Origin: Epithemia pelagica
Lineage: Eukaryota > Bacillariophyta > Bacillariophyceae > Surirellales > Surirellaceae
NCBI GenBank assembly: GCA_946965045.2
Contig: OX337228.1
Coordinates: 5,084,001 to 5,148,000 of the forward strand
Length of the DNA: 64,000 nt
Reading direction: 5' to 3'
Each line of letters opens with the position of its first letter. The first letter of the stretch is position 1. Below, one piece after another: positions 37,663 to 47,223 of the stretch. Under the pieces are notes generated by a model. The model searched no databases. It worked only from the letters and a program-made list of their open reading frames with translations, and had not been told where the DNA came from. Both the position numbers and the translations under genes were made by a program.

Positions 37663-40600
37663 TCAGGTTTCTACTGCACCAGATCCTTGCGTTTCTCTCC
37701 AGAGACGTGAGATGAAGCCATGATCTTGGTCGAAGGCGGATCGGTGACACTTGATTGCTTTTGACATCTTTTCAATTTCGGCATACGAGAGGCCCGCAGC
37801 TGCATAGTCGCTGTTGTTGGAATTTTGATCGTATAACAAGTACGCGAGCATATAGCGACGTGCCTTTGCTGACATTTTCCGCATGATTTCGGGTGTTGTT
37901 TTCTTCAGGCTCGCTGTCAAACATCGTAAAAAGGCAGCTTTGTCTTTCTTCTCATTCAGTGAGAAAGCACGAAAGACTTTTTTTGAGTAACCCCAGCCAT
38001 ACTCGATCCCCTCACCGGCCATTTCACAGTGATACTTGGTCGATACGAGAATCTCGATCCTGCAACGATGTCGTTCAGACAAGTCTTCCGCCAGCTTCTC
38101 CATTGCAGATTTTTCGTTCTTGAAATCGGAGCATTCGCTCATCAGATGAACCATAGAGTACTTTTTGTAGTCCGCCTGATAGGCTTCTTTCACAGTCTTC
38201 TTATCCGCTTCCAACCATGCATCTCTGGTTGTCTTGACGTACTTGATCATGTTGTTAGGGTCTATCCACCCCCGCTCCCATAACACTTGAAAGAGCCCTT
38301 TTGCATTATTCATCCAGCCTTCCTCGATCACATCATCTTCAATCACCGTTGCAATGTTGGAGCGTTTACAAAGGTCCTGTAGTTCACCAGCATTTTTCGA
38401 TTGAAATGAACGTTGCATTCCAGGTCCCATGACCCGGACAAGTTTTGCCATGAGCTCCTTCTTTGTGAGGTTGCGCTTTTTCTTTCTACCAGTTCGGTGT
38501 GTATTCTTCGATGCGACACGCTGCGCGTCATTGAGACGATGGCCTTTTTTAGCAACTGGACCACGATCGTTCTCCTGATAGACGAGGTGTTGTACGTCAC
38601 CAACTCGTAGTTTGTCGTCATGGTTGTACGGGCCAAGGCAAGCTTGATCAATAATTTGTGTGTCCCGCATGCTGGGAACAGCTCCTCCCCAGTCGTTATT
38701 CATGTTCAGAGCATTTAACCCATCGGATTGTTGTTTTCCATGACCACTGCTTTGGTCGAACAAAAAGACAAAGTCATGGGCGGGGAACATGACCACGAGG
38801 CAATCGACAATATCCTCCAACTGCAAGGCCATGTATTCATAATTCCAATATCCCTCTTTATCTGCTCCGTATTCAAAAAAGCGAGTGAACGGTTGGGCAT
38901 TGGTAATTGGAGTCTTGGCAGTGTGACCATTGAGGTTCACTGCAGCCTCGGTAGAGACGTATTTGTTGTGTGTCGCATGTAGACGGAGTTCATTAATCCG
39001 AAATAGACTCGCAGCAAGCAACGGGTTTCCGTTCATAAGGAAGCCCCATGATCGGCTTACAAAAGCGCTGATCATCATCCCATGTCCATCATCCTTTGGC
39101 AGCATTTTAGTTGCGCCATCTTTAGTGTACCATGCCTTAGACGAGAAGGAAAACTGCTTGTAGATCGATTCGTCCTGGCCGATGAGGATGACAGGTTTGC
39201 GGTCGGAGGGAAACCTGTGTGACAAGTTTCCATTGTGAATTGTGTTTTCTGGTTTGATGTACCGTTCAAATTCGCTTGGGAAGGCATCAACATGGTACTC
39301 CCGCATCTGCTTGCCTGTTGTTACATCAGTGTACTCAAATACAAAGCTGTTTGGCAAGAGCTTCTCCTTGCCCGCATTCCCTTCGTTTTCAAGTTTGATT
39401 GCATCCTCGGTAGGGAGCTGCACCCACCGATACGACAGCTCTTCCCACTTAAAGTACTTCTTGACAAAAGCAGCTCTGTGGGCAACATTCTCAGCATTTT
39501 CGTGTCGATCAGTGAAGTATGTTTTCGTGTGTTCCTTGAACACGAGCCCTGCAGCAGCAATACATCGCCACGCTGTGCTTTGCGAAATGGTGGAAAGCTT
39601 CATCGATGCCAAGAAGGCCTCGTACGATACTGGCGTTGCATTCGTATCCATGCACTCTTGTACGATCATGGTATGCATATCCGGAAGCAATGTTGTCCTC
39701 AGGTACATTAGAGCAGACTCTGTTGTAAGAGTGCTCAGGTTTTCCTTTGCCCAGCATTCAAACTTTACCTTTGCTTCAGGTATGTGAACGAATAAGACGG
39801 GCGATGGCTCTTTCCCAATATGAACGTGGTAGTTGGGATGAGGGAAACTGTCGTTTTCCCGAAAGTACCTGTGAAAACGAGCAATGGTCTTGGGATGTTT
39901 TTTTACTTTTTCACCATAAATCTGTTCCATTTTGCTTATGGCTTCGCTTATGCAGTTCAGCCATGTACGACCGTGTGGCATATCAAGCAACGCTATCTTA
40001 TAAGAAAGTTGTAAATACGTTGCCTTGAGCAGTACCCTCTGTTGCTGTTCCTGGTTGGGGGGGAAGATGTCTCCCTTGTTAACCACATTCGGAAGTGCCT
40101 CCACGTTGGAAATGGCCCTTTCAAGGGTTTCTATCCATCGCTCAAGATTTCGTTTTGACGATCCTGGAGAATCGCATTTGCCGGCAAAGAGCCTACGGTT
40201 CCTTGGCTCATCAAAACAGGCGCTTTCCATTTGTTGCGATAGACCTTGGATCATCTCACTCTCGAAAACTGAAAAACCAATCGGCAAACTCTGTGGATGG
40301 TCATGGCCGATTTCGTCTGTGGCCAATTCAGGATGTTGGATTGCTCCAACAAGCACCTGATTTGTGTTGTCGTGAGGTGGTGACGTTTGCATTTCGGTAG
40401 GGCTGTCTCCAATTTGTGGCGGTTGACCATGTTGCTGCGTTGCAGTGCTCTTCATTGCTGGTGGTGTTGTAGTGTTTCTTGCTTGCTTGGATACAGTTGC
40501 CGTGCCTTCATGTACCCCTGGTGAGTCTTCGTTCCTTCGCTTCGTTGGCTTCTCTCGTCCCGACCGCCGAATCACATTCTCGGCTGCAGCCTCCAGCCAT

Positions 40601-40929
40601 TCTTGGTGATCGTTCAACATCACTGGCAGTTTTGTTGTGTCGGAGCTTATATACAAGAATGTGTATCTTTGTTTATTGATTGTGATTTTGTGGCGGTACC
40701 AGCCAAACTTGTTTGGTTCCGACACCTCATTTTCGAAAATGGGTTTAAGGACAATGTCTCTAGAGAAAAGAGAATTCAATCTGATTGTCGACAGTCCTGG
40801 CAACCAAGTTCTCAGGTATCCTACAATCTCGGTGTCTTGGATCCACTTGTTGCAGAATCCAAACGAGGATCGGGTGCATCGCGTCTTAAAGACGTCAAGA
40901 ATATCTTTCCCAGAAAAATTTCGTTCCAT
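37663..40929 (-). CDS. DDE-type transposase-like protein (1088 aa)
   Basis: Single exon from ATG 40929. The first ~250 residues hold a compact domain (WYRHKITINKQRYTFLYI) and a polar linker. The middle is helical and probably DNA-binding (STISQSTAWRCIAAAGLVF looks like a helix-turn-helix). The catalytic RNase-H-like core has the three acidic residues in context: D586 in ILIGQDESIYKQFSF, D725 in DFVFLFDQSSGHGK and E976 in TKYHCEMAGEGIEYGWGYSKK. The spacing and the preceding MSECSDFKNEKSAMEKL segment match a DDE group frequent in basidiomycete genomes (HDESTFYAND / FDN / KYHCELNPIE type), related to Tc1/mariner. Its start is 357 bp from the right terminal repeat. It is presumed to move the element. 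Confidence 0.8.
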   Translation of the reverse strand: MERNFSGKDILDVFKTRCTRSSFGFCNKWIQDTEIVGYLRTWLPGLSTIRLNSLFSRDIVLKPIFENEVSEPNKFGWYRHKITINKQRYTFLYISSDTTKLPVMLNDHQEWLEAAAENVIRRSGREKPTKRRNEDSPGVHEGTATVSKQARNTTTPPAMKSTATQQHGQPPQIGDSPTEMQTSPPHDNTNQVLVGAIQHPELATDEIGHDHPQSLPIGFSVFESEMIQGLSQQMESACFDEPRNRRLFAGKCDSPGSSKRNLERWIETLERAISNVEALPNVVNKGDIFPPNQEQQQRVLLKATYLQLSYKIALLDMPHGRTWLNCISEAISKMEQIYGEKVKKHPKTIARFHRYFRENDSFPHPNYHVHIGKEPSPVLFVHIPEAKVKFECWAKENLSTLTTESALMYLRTTLLPDMHTMIVQECMDTNATPVSYEAFLASMKLSTISQSTAWRCIAAAGLVFKEHTKTYFTDRHENAENVAHRAAFVKKYFKWEELSYRWVQLPTEDAIKLENEGNAGKEKLLPNSFVFEYTDVTTGKQMREYHVDAFPSEFERYIKPENTIHNGNLSHRFPSDRKPVILIGQDESIYKQFSFSSKAWYTKDGATKMLPKDDGHGMMISAFVSRSWGFLMNGNPLLAASLFRINELRLHATHNKYVSTEAAVNLNGHTAKTPITNAQPFTRFFEYGADKEGYWNYEYMALQLEDIVDCLVVMFPAHDFVFLFDQSSGHGKQQSDGLNALNMNNDWGGAVPSMRDTQIIDQACLGPYNHDDKLRVGDVQHLVYQENDRGPVAKKGHRLNDAQRVASKNTHRTGRKKKRNLTKKELMAKLVRVMGPGMQRSFQSKNAGELQDLCKRSNIATVIEDDVIEEGWMNNAKGLFQVLWERGWIDPNNMIKYVKTTRDAWLEADKKTVKEAYQADYKKYSMVHLMSECSDFKNEKSAMEKLAEDLSERHRCRIEILVSTKYHCEMAGEGIEYGWGYSKKVFRAFSLNEKKDKAAFLRCLTASLKKTTPEIMRKMSAKARRYMLAYLLYDQNSNNSDYAAAGLSYAEIEKMSKAIKCHRSAFDQDHGFISRLWRETQGSGAVET

Positions 40930-41285
40930 CCTGTTGTAGACCGTGTTGCGTGGGATGAGTTGGATGATCGAATTATTGAGGATGATGCCAACCGTTTGAG
41001 ATGTTGCCCCATTTGGGGTGGTTCAAGTAAACCCTAAAGCATCCGGATGCAGCTCGGCAACATCTCGAACGGTTGGGATGGCCCTCCACCATGGTCGTTA
41101 GACAACAACCGTTTTTTCATCATTTTCGACGGAATTCTAGCGTTCGGAAGCTGTCACACATCACGGTACGAAACAAAAAATTTATTATTCAGACACTGGG
41201 TTGTCACGAGTCGGACACTTTCATTCACTAGTCAGGCCAAACGCTATTGAGGATTATATTTTATGGTACTAAATCTACGAGGGGT
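40930..41285. other. Right subterminal region of the element
   Basis: Presumed promoter of the transposase gene and right-end binding region. Small frames on both strands lack features. No copy of the left-end 40-bp subterminal repeats was seen here. Confidence 0.4.
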
Positions 41286-41322
41286 CTACGTCAGGAACAT
41301 ACTCCCTGAACTCAGCTTGTAC
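41286..41322 (-). repeat. Right terminal inverted repeat
   Basis: The reverse complement begins GTACAAGCTGAGTTCAG and ends TGTTCCTGACGTAG, matching 31593-31629 at 34 of 37 positions. AGG follows immediately at 41323-41325. Confidence 0.88.
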
Positions 41323-41831
41323 AGGTATAGGTAGCCCGACGCCCGACCCACAATAAATGCGACCAGATTACGATGGATAAGGATAAGGATAAGGTAATCC
41401 TCGAATTATCGTACCGCTAAAATGACGTTATTGGTAAGAAACGGACGGTGGGTATTTGGCATTGTGTGTATGCAATGTCTATGTGCATCGTGTATCGTGC
41501 ATATGGGGCGTACGAGGTACGAGTACACGAGTAGTCGTAGTTCCTCTATGCATTTTTCTTTCTTTTTCTGCCGGGTTTCGATTTTGGATCGGATAAAATC
41601 CATTGATGTTAGCCTTTTGGAAAGAAAAAGGAAAAAATGAGTTCAGAAAAGAAGTCGTGGTAGAATGAATCACGAACGGACACACCCCTTGCCCTTCGCT
41701 TTCTATCGTTCAGAGTGTACGCGAGGAACAAGGTGTCCGGAACATCTGTTTTCGCGGCCACGTTCCATCCAACAAAGGACACAAATCAAACGAAAACAGA
41801 ATTTCACGACATCTATACTATCGCTATCGCA
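41323..41831. other. Intergenic region right of the element
   Basis: A 509-bp gap between the mobile element and the two-PDZ gene. It holds a short GGATAA tandem run (about 41374-41394). A long minus-strand frame and the non-ATG 5' extension of the PDZ gene (from 41715) are regarded as non-coding. Confidence 0.4.
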
Positions 41832-42827
41832 ATGGAGCTCATTCCATCCTCATCATCAGATGACATGGCGTCTATGAAGCGCTCTTTATTATCCGATCCA
41901 GACGAAGCGGCCTTGGGCGGTATTGTCTGCGTAGATGACCCACAGCTCGTGGTAAACCCAAATGACTTCCGAGACGTACATGAGAACGACGTAGAAGCTG
42001 ACAATTCGAGACATCAGTCAAGCCCAGATGAATACTTCGGTGATGTAGAGGGTGACGAAAATGATATTCCTTTTGCCGTGGCATGCATAGAACCACTTCT
42101 ACCAAATACTGGAGAAGAAAGCAGAGAGGAAACTCGTGAATGTGAGGAAGGCATTGCTGCCCAACCAGTGGTAGACTTTCGCCATAGTCAGTCATCAATC
42201 ATGAGACCTGAATTCCTCTTGGCCACTGCTATTAAACCAAGCCTAGACAGTCCAATTGGATTGACATTCAAGAAGAAGAATGGAGGAGTTTACCTATCTC
42301 GTGTGAGTAAGGATGGTCTCTTTCACAAGTCCGGATTTCAATGTGGTGATAGGGTTGTTGCGGTGAACAATGTTAGCTGCATCGAAGCACCTCTACGTAT
42401 GATAAGGGACATGATTGAGAAGTCTGAGAGTGATATTTCTATATGTGTTCGAAATAAGTACGGTGACCCACATTCGGTGCTCACAAGCGTCCAGAAACCA
42501 AGCAGAGACTCCAAACTTGGGATATGCTTCCAGGTGCGCCGCGGAGCCCTTACAGTATCCAGAGTTCGACCAAACAGCCTGTTCGCCAACAGTTTGTTGA
42601 TGCCCGATCACCGATGTATGATGATTAACGGCCAAGCCTGTGAAAGCATGGGTTCGCATGAAGCCGCCGCCCTTACAGCGGACGCTGAGCGCGTCACGAT
42701 TGTTAGCCGAGCACGCGGTGATCTGGCCATCGTCCTCGCCGTTGGAGAAGTTCGACGTTGGTCCGCCGTCGCTCTTGGTGCTGGTGTTGCGGCTGCAGCC
42801 CTCAGCGCATTCGGGTCGGTGAGTTAG
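41832..42827 (+). CDS. Two-PDZ-like protein with C-terminal membrane anchor
   Basis: Single exon, 331 aa from ATG 41832; the frame extends upstream only through a GTG codon. The first ~120 residues are acidic and disordered (DDPQLVV, DEYFGDVEGDENDI). A PDZ-like domain follows at about 135-215: IGLTFKKKNGGVYLSRVSKDGLFHKSGFQCGDRVVAVNNVS. A second, more diverged copy lies at about 225-295: LGICFQVRRGALTVSRVRPNSLFANSLLMPDHRCMMINGQ. The C-terminus has a hydrophobic segment (SAVALGAGVAAAALSAFGSVS) that could act as a tail anchor. Such short PDZ-pair proteins are common in diatoms; partner and function are unknown. Confidence 0.75.
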   Translation: MELIPSSSSDDMASMKRSLLSDPDEAALGGIVCVDDPQLVVNPNDFRDVHENDVEADNSRHQSSPDEYFGDVEGDENDIPFAVACIEPLLPNTGEESREETRECEEGIAAQPVVDFRHSQSSIMRPEFLLATAIKPSLDSPIGLTFKKKNGGVYLSRVSKDGLFHKSGFQCGDRVVAVNNVSCIEAPLRMIRDMIEKSESDISICVRNKYGDPHSVLTSVQKPSRDSKLGICFQVRRGALTVSRVRPNSLFANSLLMPDHRCMMINGQACESMGSHEAAALTADAERVTIVSRARGDLAIVLAVGEVRRWSAVALGAGVAAAALSAFGSVS

Positions 42828-43180
42828 GGAAACAACACTGACCATCGATCGGTCCGTTATTCAATACGCTGAGATATGATCACGAACGTTCGTGATTGGT
42901 ATCGAGCACTAACGTAAGAATCTATATATGGCCATCGTCATGATAGAAACTTTAAACAGAGAGAAATCTATGATTATTCGCCTTTCTACGGATATCTTGT
43001 TCCAGCCACGCCTTCTAGCCAGCCTACCTAGGTAGGAGTAGGTAGGTAGGCTAACTTCGACTAGCCGATGCTACTCACACACCTCAACACATACTCCTAG
43101 TGGGAGTCTTGGAGGGACACAAAACCATAACCACCGATCCTCGCATTGTTCTTAACCATCGAATCCAAAGAATCAACATC
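42828..43180. other. Intergenic region with inverted repeats
   Basis: The main content is a strong inverted repeat at 43021-43052 and a weaker ACTCC/GGAGT hairpin at 43093-43107. The rest is probably the TRAPPC2 promoter and the 3' end of the PDZ gene. Confidence 0.5.
43021..43052. repeat. Inverted repeat, 10-bp stem
   Basis: AGCCTACCTA pairs perfectly with TAGGTAGGCT across a 12-base loop that itself contains GGAGTA. Same vocabulary as the palindromes at 11401-11448. Confidence 0.85.
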
Positions 43181-43708
43181 ATGTCATCTACTCTGTTATT
43201 TGTCATCGTCGGTCGAAATGAACCCTTGTATGAAGCAGAATTCCATAAACGCGGGGGAACAGGGGCAAGCTCAGACGCCGCCACACGACAAAACTATTTT
43301 GTTCTCCATTCAGCTTTGGATCTGGTAGAGAAGGCGGCTTGGGCAACGAGTGGAATGTATCTGAAAGTGGTGGATAAGGCAAGTTATCTGTTGAGTCCGT
43401 AGCAATTTGATGGTGGCTTTCTCAGTGTTTTCTAAATCCATTTACTCCACTGTGCTTTGAATGAACCGTCACTTCATCAGGTCAATAATCAGCATGTATC
43501 CACATTCCTTACGGCTGGTAACGTCAAGTTGTTGCTGCTTCACAGTGGAAGAAGCGAAGATAGTATTCGACATTTCTTTCAAGATGTATATGAACTTTAT
43601 GTCAAGTTATTCATGAATCCATTCTATCGCTATGATACACCAATCAAATCTAGTGAGTTCGACACGCGCGTAAGGGCTGTGGCAAGAAGATATCTTCTTC
43701 AGTCATAA
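43181..43708 (+). CDS. TRAPPC2: TRAPP subunit 2 (sedlin/Trs20)
   Basis: Two exons, 43181-43378 and 43481-43708; 141 aa, the usual length of sedlin. The protein starts MSSTLLFVIVGRNEPLYEAEF and contains NYFVLHSALDLVEKAAWATSGMYLKVVDK, then FLTAGNVKLLLLHSGRSEDSIRHFFQDVYELYVKLFMNPFY, all diagnostic of the longin-like TRAPPC2 fold. The subunit belongs to the TRAPP complexes that act as Rab GEFs and tethers in ER-Golgi traffic. The intron (102 bp) begins with GC, not GT: ...GATAAG|GCAAGT, and ends ATCAG. Protein continuity VVDK/VNNQHVSTFLTAG supports this junction. Confidence 0.93.
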
Positions 43709-43863
43709 ATTTTCATTGTTGGACGGAGCATCAAAGCTGCTACGGTAGTCATTACAATTGTCACTTGTTGGTGGAGCGTCAAAGTTGCCAGGGATGATTG
43801 TCGTCCATGCCAAGAACTCAATAGAGGCGGGTAGGAGTAGAGAGACATACCGTAGGTAATCAA

Positions 43864-45519
43864 CTAGTTCCACGTAATGACAAGATCAAATGAAACCCAG
43901 TCCGCTTCATTGTCCCCCTTGGTCACTTTTTGGATAAGTGATGATTCCCATGAACCGTTGCCTGTTTCCAGCTGAAGCGTCAGCGGTACCGCCACTGCAT
44001 GGTTCTCTTTAGTGGCTGGTCCAGCAGCGTTGGCCAAGGCCAACTCAAAGTAAGCCGTAGAGGCACTAGAGGCCACCAGCCGCATTTCGGATTCCATGGA
44101 ACCTTCGCTGCTTTTGGTCGTATCAAAATCACCTAGTTCCCAGTTCTTAACTCGGTCGGGGACTTCAGTGGACTTTCCGCCGAGCTCGATAAAACTATCC
44201 TCTGCTGACTGAAGCTCGACCGATTCCGTCTGTCTCATTTTCGTAGAAAGTTCTGTTCTTAGTTCCAAGTTCATGTGCACCTGAAAAATATCGTCGACAA
44301 GCAGATCCGATATCAAGAAATTTCGTTTTGTGTTGTCCTCCCAGTCCTTTTCTCCTTGATAGGATGATGTGGCGAATCGAAGACGCACAGGGCCTAGGGT
44401 TGGATTGGTCACTTTTATCAGAAACACTCGGTAACTGGATTTTGTCCCGTGTTTCAAAACCCCTATACGAGGCATTACATGAATGGCGCTGGAGTCCTTT
44501 AAAATGAGGAAAAGCGGAACCGTCAGAATAGCGATTAACAGAAACAATGGTTTTCTTGGAAACAAGCCATTTTATCGTACCTTCTTCCACCACTGACCGT
44601 GTCCTGTTCTTTGGAACAGACTGCTATCACCTTCCAAAGGATTAAGCTTAGGTTTCAGAAGGATACCCGGTCGGCCCTCTTCGAGTTCCGCTCGACATCT
44701 TCTGCTCAAACGGGCGCGGAGGGGCATTGGAAGCGGAATCAAGTCATTTTTCGAAGCACGTTTGTTTTCTGAAGCAAGCACTGAATTCAAAGATTGCAGT
44801 TCAAGAGCCAGCTGAGACGTATCCTTGAGGGATTCATCAGGCGTGGCAACATGGCTGTCTAACGGCGTGTGTTCGACATTGATATCGACTATTGCCGAGA
44901 CCTGATTGTGAGATTTGATTATATTTTTCCTTTCTTGCAAGGAAGCCTCCAATGTTTCGACGGACCATCCCTCTGGACCGTCATTTCGTCGTGTCGTCGA
45001 TGCAAACAAGCTTTCTTGTTTAACCCTCTTCTGCCATCCAAGCGTGAAAGATTTCGCTAGCTCATCGAGCGAAGACCGTGACGTCTCCCTTCGAGACATG
45101 AGTTGACTACCAAGTTCCTCCAAGGCCCTGGAAAGTTCCAGGCGACTAAGGCTACCATCGTCAAGTTGATTCACCGTTTGGGTAAGACCACATCCACGAG
45201 AGTCCCAAGAACAGAATCCACAATTGTAGAAACAGAGACTCCCTTCCACATTTAATGTAAGAGAGCTGAGACACATTGGACATCTCTGGCAAGACGCCTT
45301 TGGACAGAAACCCAACCGTGCTGCTGTATCCGCATCATATGGAGTCAAACAGTGCCCACAAAAAGCCGAATCTATTTCGGTCGAAGTCGAAGGCGGAAAT
45401 CGTTCAACAGATGATGACAGTCTCCTCGCTCCAGTGGCATGATAACACGAAGATAACGGAGATGGATGTCCTTGGTGATCGACGTACAAAACGTAGACCT
45501 TTGACGGCGTAAGCAACAT
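43864..45519 (-). CDS. DCTN4: Dynactin subunit 4 (p62)
   Basis: Two exons on the minus strand: 45519-44581 and 44496-43864 (intron 84 bp, phase 0); 523 aa. The N-terminal half has a RING-like zinc cluster typical of p62: FCGHCLTPYDADTAARLGFCPKASCQRCPMCLSSL, then CFYNCGFCSWDSRGCGL. The splice joins GQWWKK to DSSAIHVMPRIGVLKHG, the conserved p62 junction. A beta-sandwich-like C-terminal domain (VFLIKVTNPTLGPVRLRF, VAVPLTLQLETGNGSWESS) follows. DCTN4 caps the pointed end of dynactin and links dynein cargo along microtubules. The internal frame starting MFPRKPLFLL (44565) is the read-through of the intron and not a separate gene. Confidence 0.9.
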
Positions 45520-45740
45520 GGCAAGGGCGATATGAGCAAAAGGAACAGCAACTGTCCTATGGGAGCGTGATATATCATTATTTTATCACGATTTTGCGCA
45601 CGTGGTCTGACGTGGCACAAAATTTTCGTGATGAAATGAAAAATGAATATCATGTGCAGCATGATATTCTAATTCACCTTGGCGGCCACAAAACAACAAC
45701 AACACAAAAGAACACAACCGCCGATCCGAACAAGTCCACC

Positions 45741-47223
45741 ATGGAGCTTCCTGTAGCTGCAGTTCCAGAGGAGGAAATTGGTACTGTTCAGGGTAGTGAT
45801 GTTGCAACAACCTCTGAGGTTGCCGGAATAGCAACGTTGCGTCTGTCGAATGGACAGCCGCAGCTCAAGTTGATTGAGACAACAACTGCGCTCGCAAGCA
45901 ATGTTGTTGTGCTTAACAATGTTTACGGGGAATGGACTCCACCGTCATCTCTCGAGATATTTGATACAGACGGCGATGCCGTTATTGCAGAAACTTTTTC
46001 GGGAATTGGTATAGGTTATTTCATTCGTTACGACGGGAAAAGGTTTCAGTGCACAGAGTCACTTCCGCCCGTCCTGCAAGAGCAACCGCGCGTTGTAACC
46101 CGGCCTCCTGTTCAGCCTCCACACCTGGAGAAGGTAGCGGAGCAGCAAAAGGTGCGTTTTTTATTGTAACCATTTAGTCTTCTCGTGTCCCATCCACCGC
46201 ACGCCGCTCACACTAGCCCTGGAGCAGCCGCAGCAACATCAACAGCAGCTTAATGACGCGGCCGTGGGAGCTGTGAAGCGAGAAGCTGATTCTTTTCTAC
46301 AGAAATATGAACCCCTGCTTGAACTTGCAAAACAAGAACTGGAATCAAAAACGGAACACAAGGCCATGTCGGAAGCTTCCTATGAATTTGCCCGGACTCT
46401 TCTGAGCGATCGGAACATCCTTGTGAAAATAGAGCCTGTCAACATGGAGGAAGGACACACCCCGGACCCTCTCCTCTACCGATGGACTGTAGACACAAAG
46501 GACAATGTCACCTTGAAGAAAGGAGAGCACCAAGGGACTCCTGGTGCGAAAGACTGGTTCACTCATAATTTCCTTCAAGGAGAGGACAAGTCAGGGTTTG
46601 GTCTTCGGGTCGTAACTGGCCAATTCCTTCCAACCATCAAAGGAGATCGGAAAAGCGTTCGTGGGAAGGGTGATCTTGTAATTGGAAAAACCGCGGAATT
46701 GATGATCGCGGGCTCACCGTATGATCACGCCTATGGTTTGGTAGAACTCCAAACAAACGAATATCCTCTCAAACTAGGGCAGAATGTACTAGAACTCACG
46801 GCCCTTTTCATCATTAGCCGGTTTGGACAAAACGTGGCTCTGCTCGCCACCGATTGCAACTGCAAATGGGAATTATACTTTTTTTTTGATGCGAGAACAA
46901 TTCATCGAAGGGCCTACAAGCATGGTCGCAAGTGTTGGGAAGATTTCAAGCACTTGCTTGACAGTATCGAAACCAGGAATATCCAAGAACCACCCCGGAA
47001 AAGGGGCAAGCAGACCCTGCCATCCACCGCGGAAGTTCAGGAGAGCGAACAAGACTTAGCTGGGTTTGAAGGCGATCATGAAGAGGATGGGAAGACGAAA
47101 GCTCTTGAGCGGCATGCCATGCTTCAAAACTTGGCAAATCACCTCGAGGGCATCTATGGAGAACGTCCTTCGATTCCTTTCTGGGCACGAGCGGAAGCAA
47201 CATGTCCCGATTACTATCTGTGA
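45741..47223 (+). CDS. PD-(D/E)XK nuclease-like protein
   Basis: Two exons: 45741-46151 and about 46228-47223; 468 aa. The acceptor is uncertain because several in-frame CAG triplets follow each other (46225-46233). Exon 1 is a beta-rich domain (ATLRLSNGQPQLKLIE, VVVLNNVYGEWTPPSSLEIFD). In exon 2 residues ~270-390 look like a restriction-endonuclease fold: D286 in GKGDLVIGK, then YGLVELQTNEYPLKLGQNVLELTALFII and VALLATDCNCKWELYFFF. The catalytic E-x-K is E310-L-Q312, so the lysine is replaced. Similar domains occur in Crinkler/RHS-type proteins of stramenopiles and in transposon-linked genes. A possible third exon (donor at 47220, acceptor at about 47304) would replace the last residue and extend the tail. 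Confidence 0.62.

Larger units (their letters stand above)
31593..41322. mobile_element. 9.7-kb TIR-bounded DNA transposon with cargo genes
   Basis: The boundaries are a 37-bp inverted repeat, 31593-31629 and 41286-41322, identical at 34 of 37 positions including the outer 17 (GTACAAGCTGAGTTCAG). The triplet AGG sits directly outside both ends and could be a 3-bp target-site duplication. Inside are a 1088-aa DDE transposase-like gene, a 949-aa SET/2OG-oxygenase fusion gene, and a divergent pair of small unknown genes. The flanking genes (361-aa protein, two-PDZ protein) appear intact. All four internal frames look uninterrupted, which suggests recent activity or selection. The superfamily is not assigned: the transposase resembles the Tc1/mariner-like DDE group common in basidiomycetes, but the TSD and TIR do not match a family I can name. 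Confidence 0.75.

Noticed and set aside
41374-41397. GGATAAGGATAAGGATAAGG tandem run resembling telomere repeats.
   Set aside because: Only about four units, different from the TTAGGG type expected, and internal to a gene-rich region. A simple repeat.
43864-44565. Separate membrane protein starting MFPRKPLFLLIAILTVPLF.
   Set aside because: The hydrophobic start is intron read-through; splicing at 44581/44496 gives the conserved WWKK/DSSAIHVMPR junction of dynactin p62.
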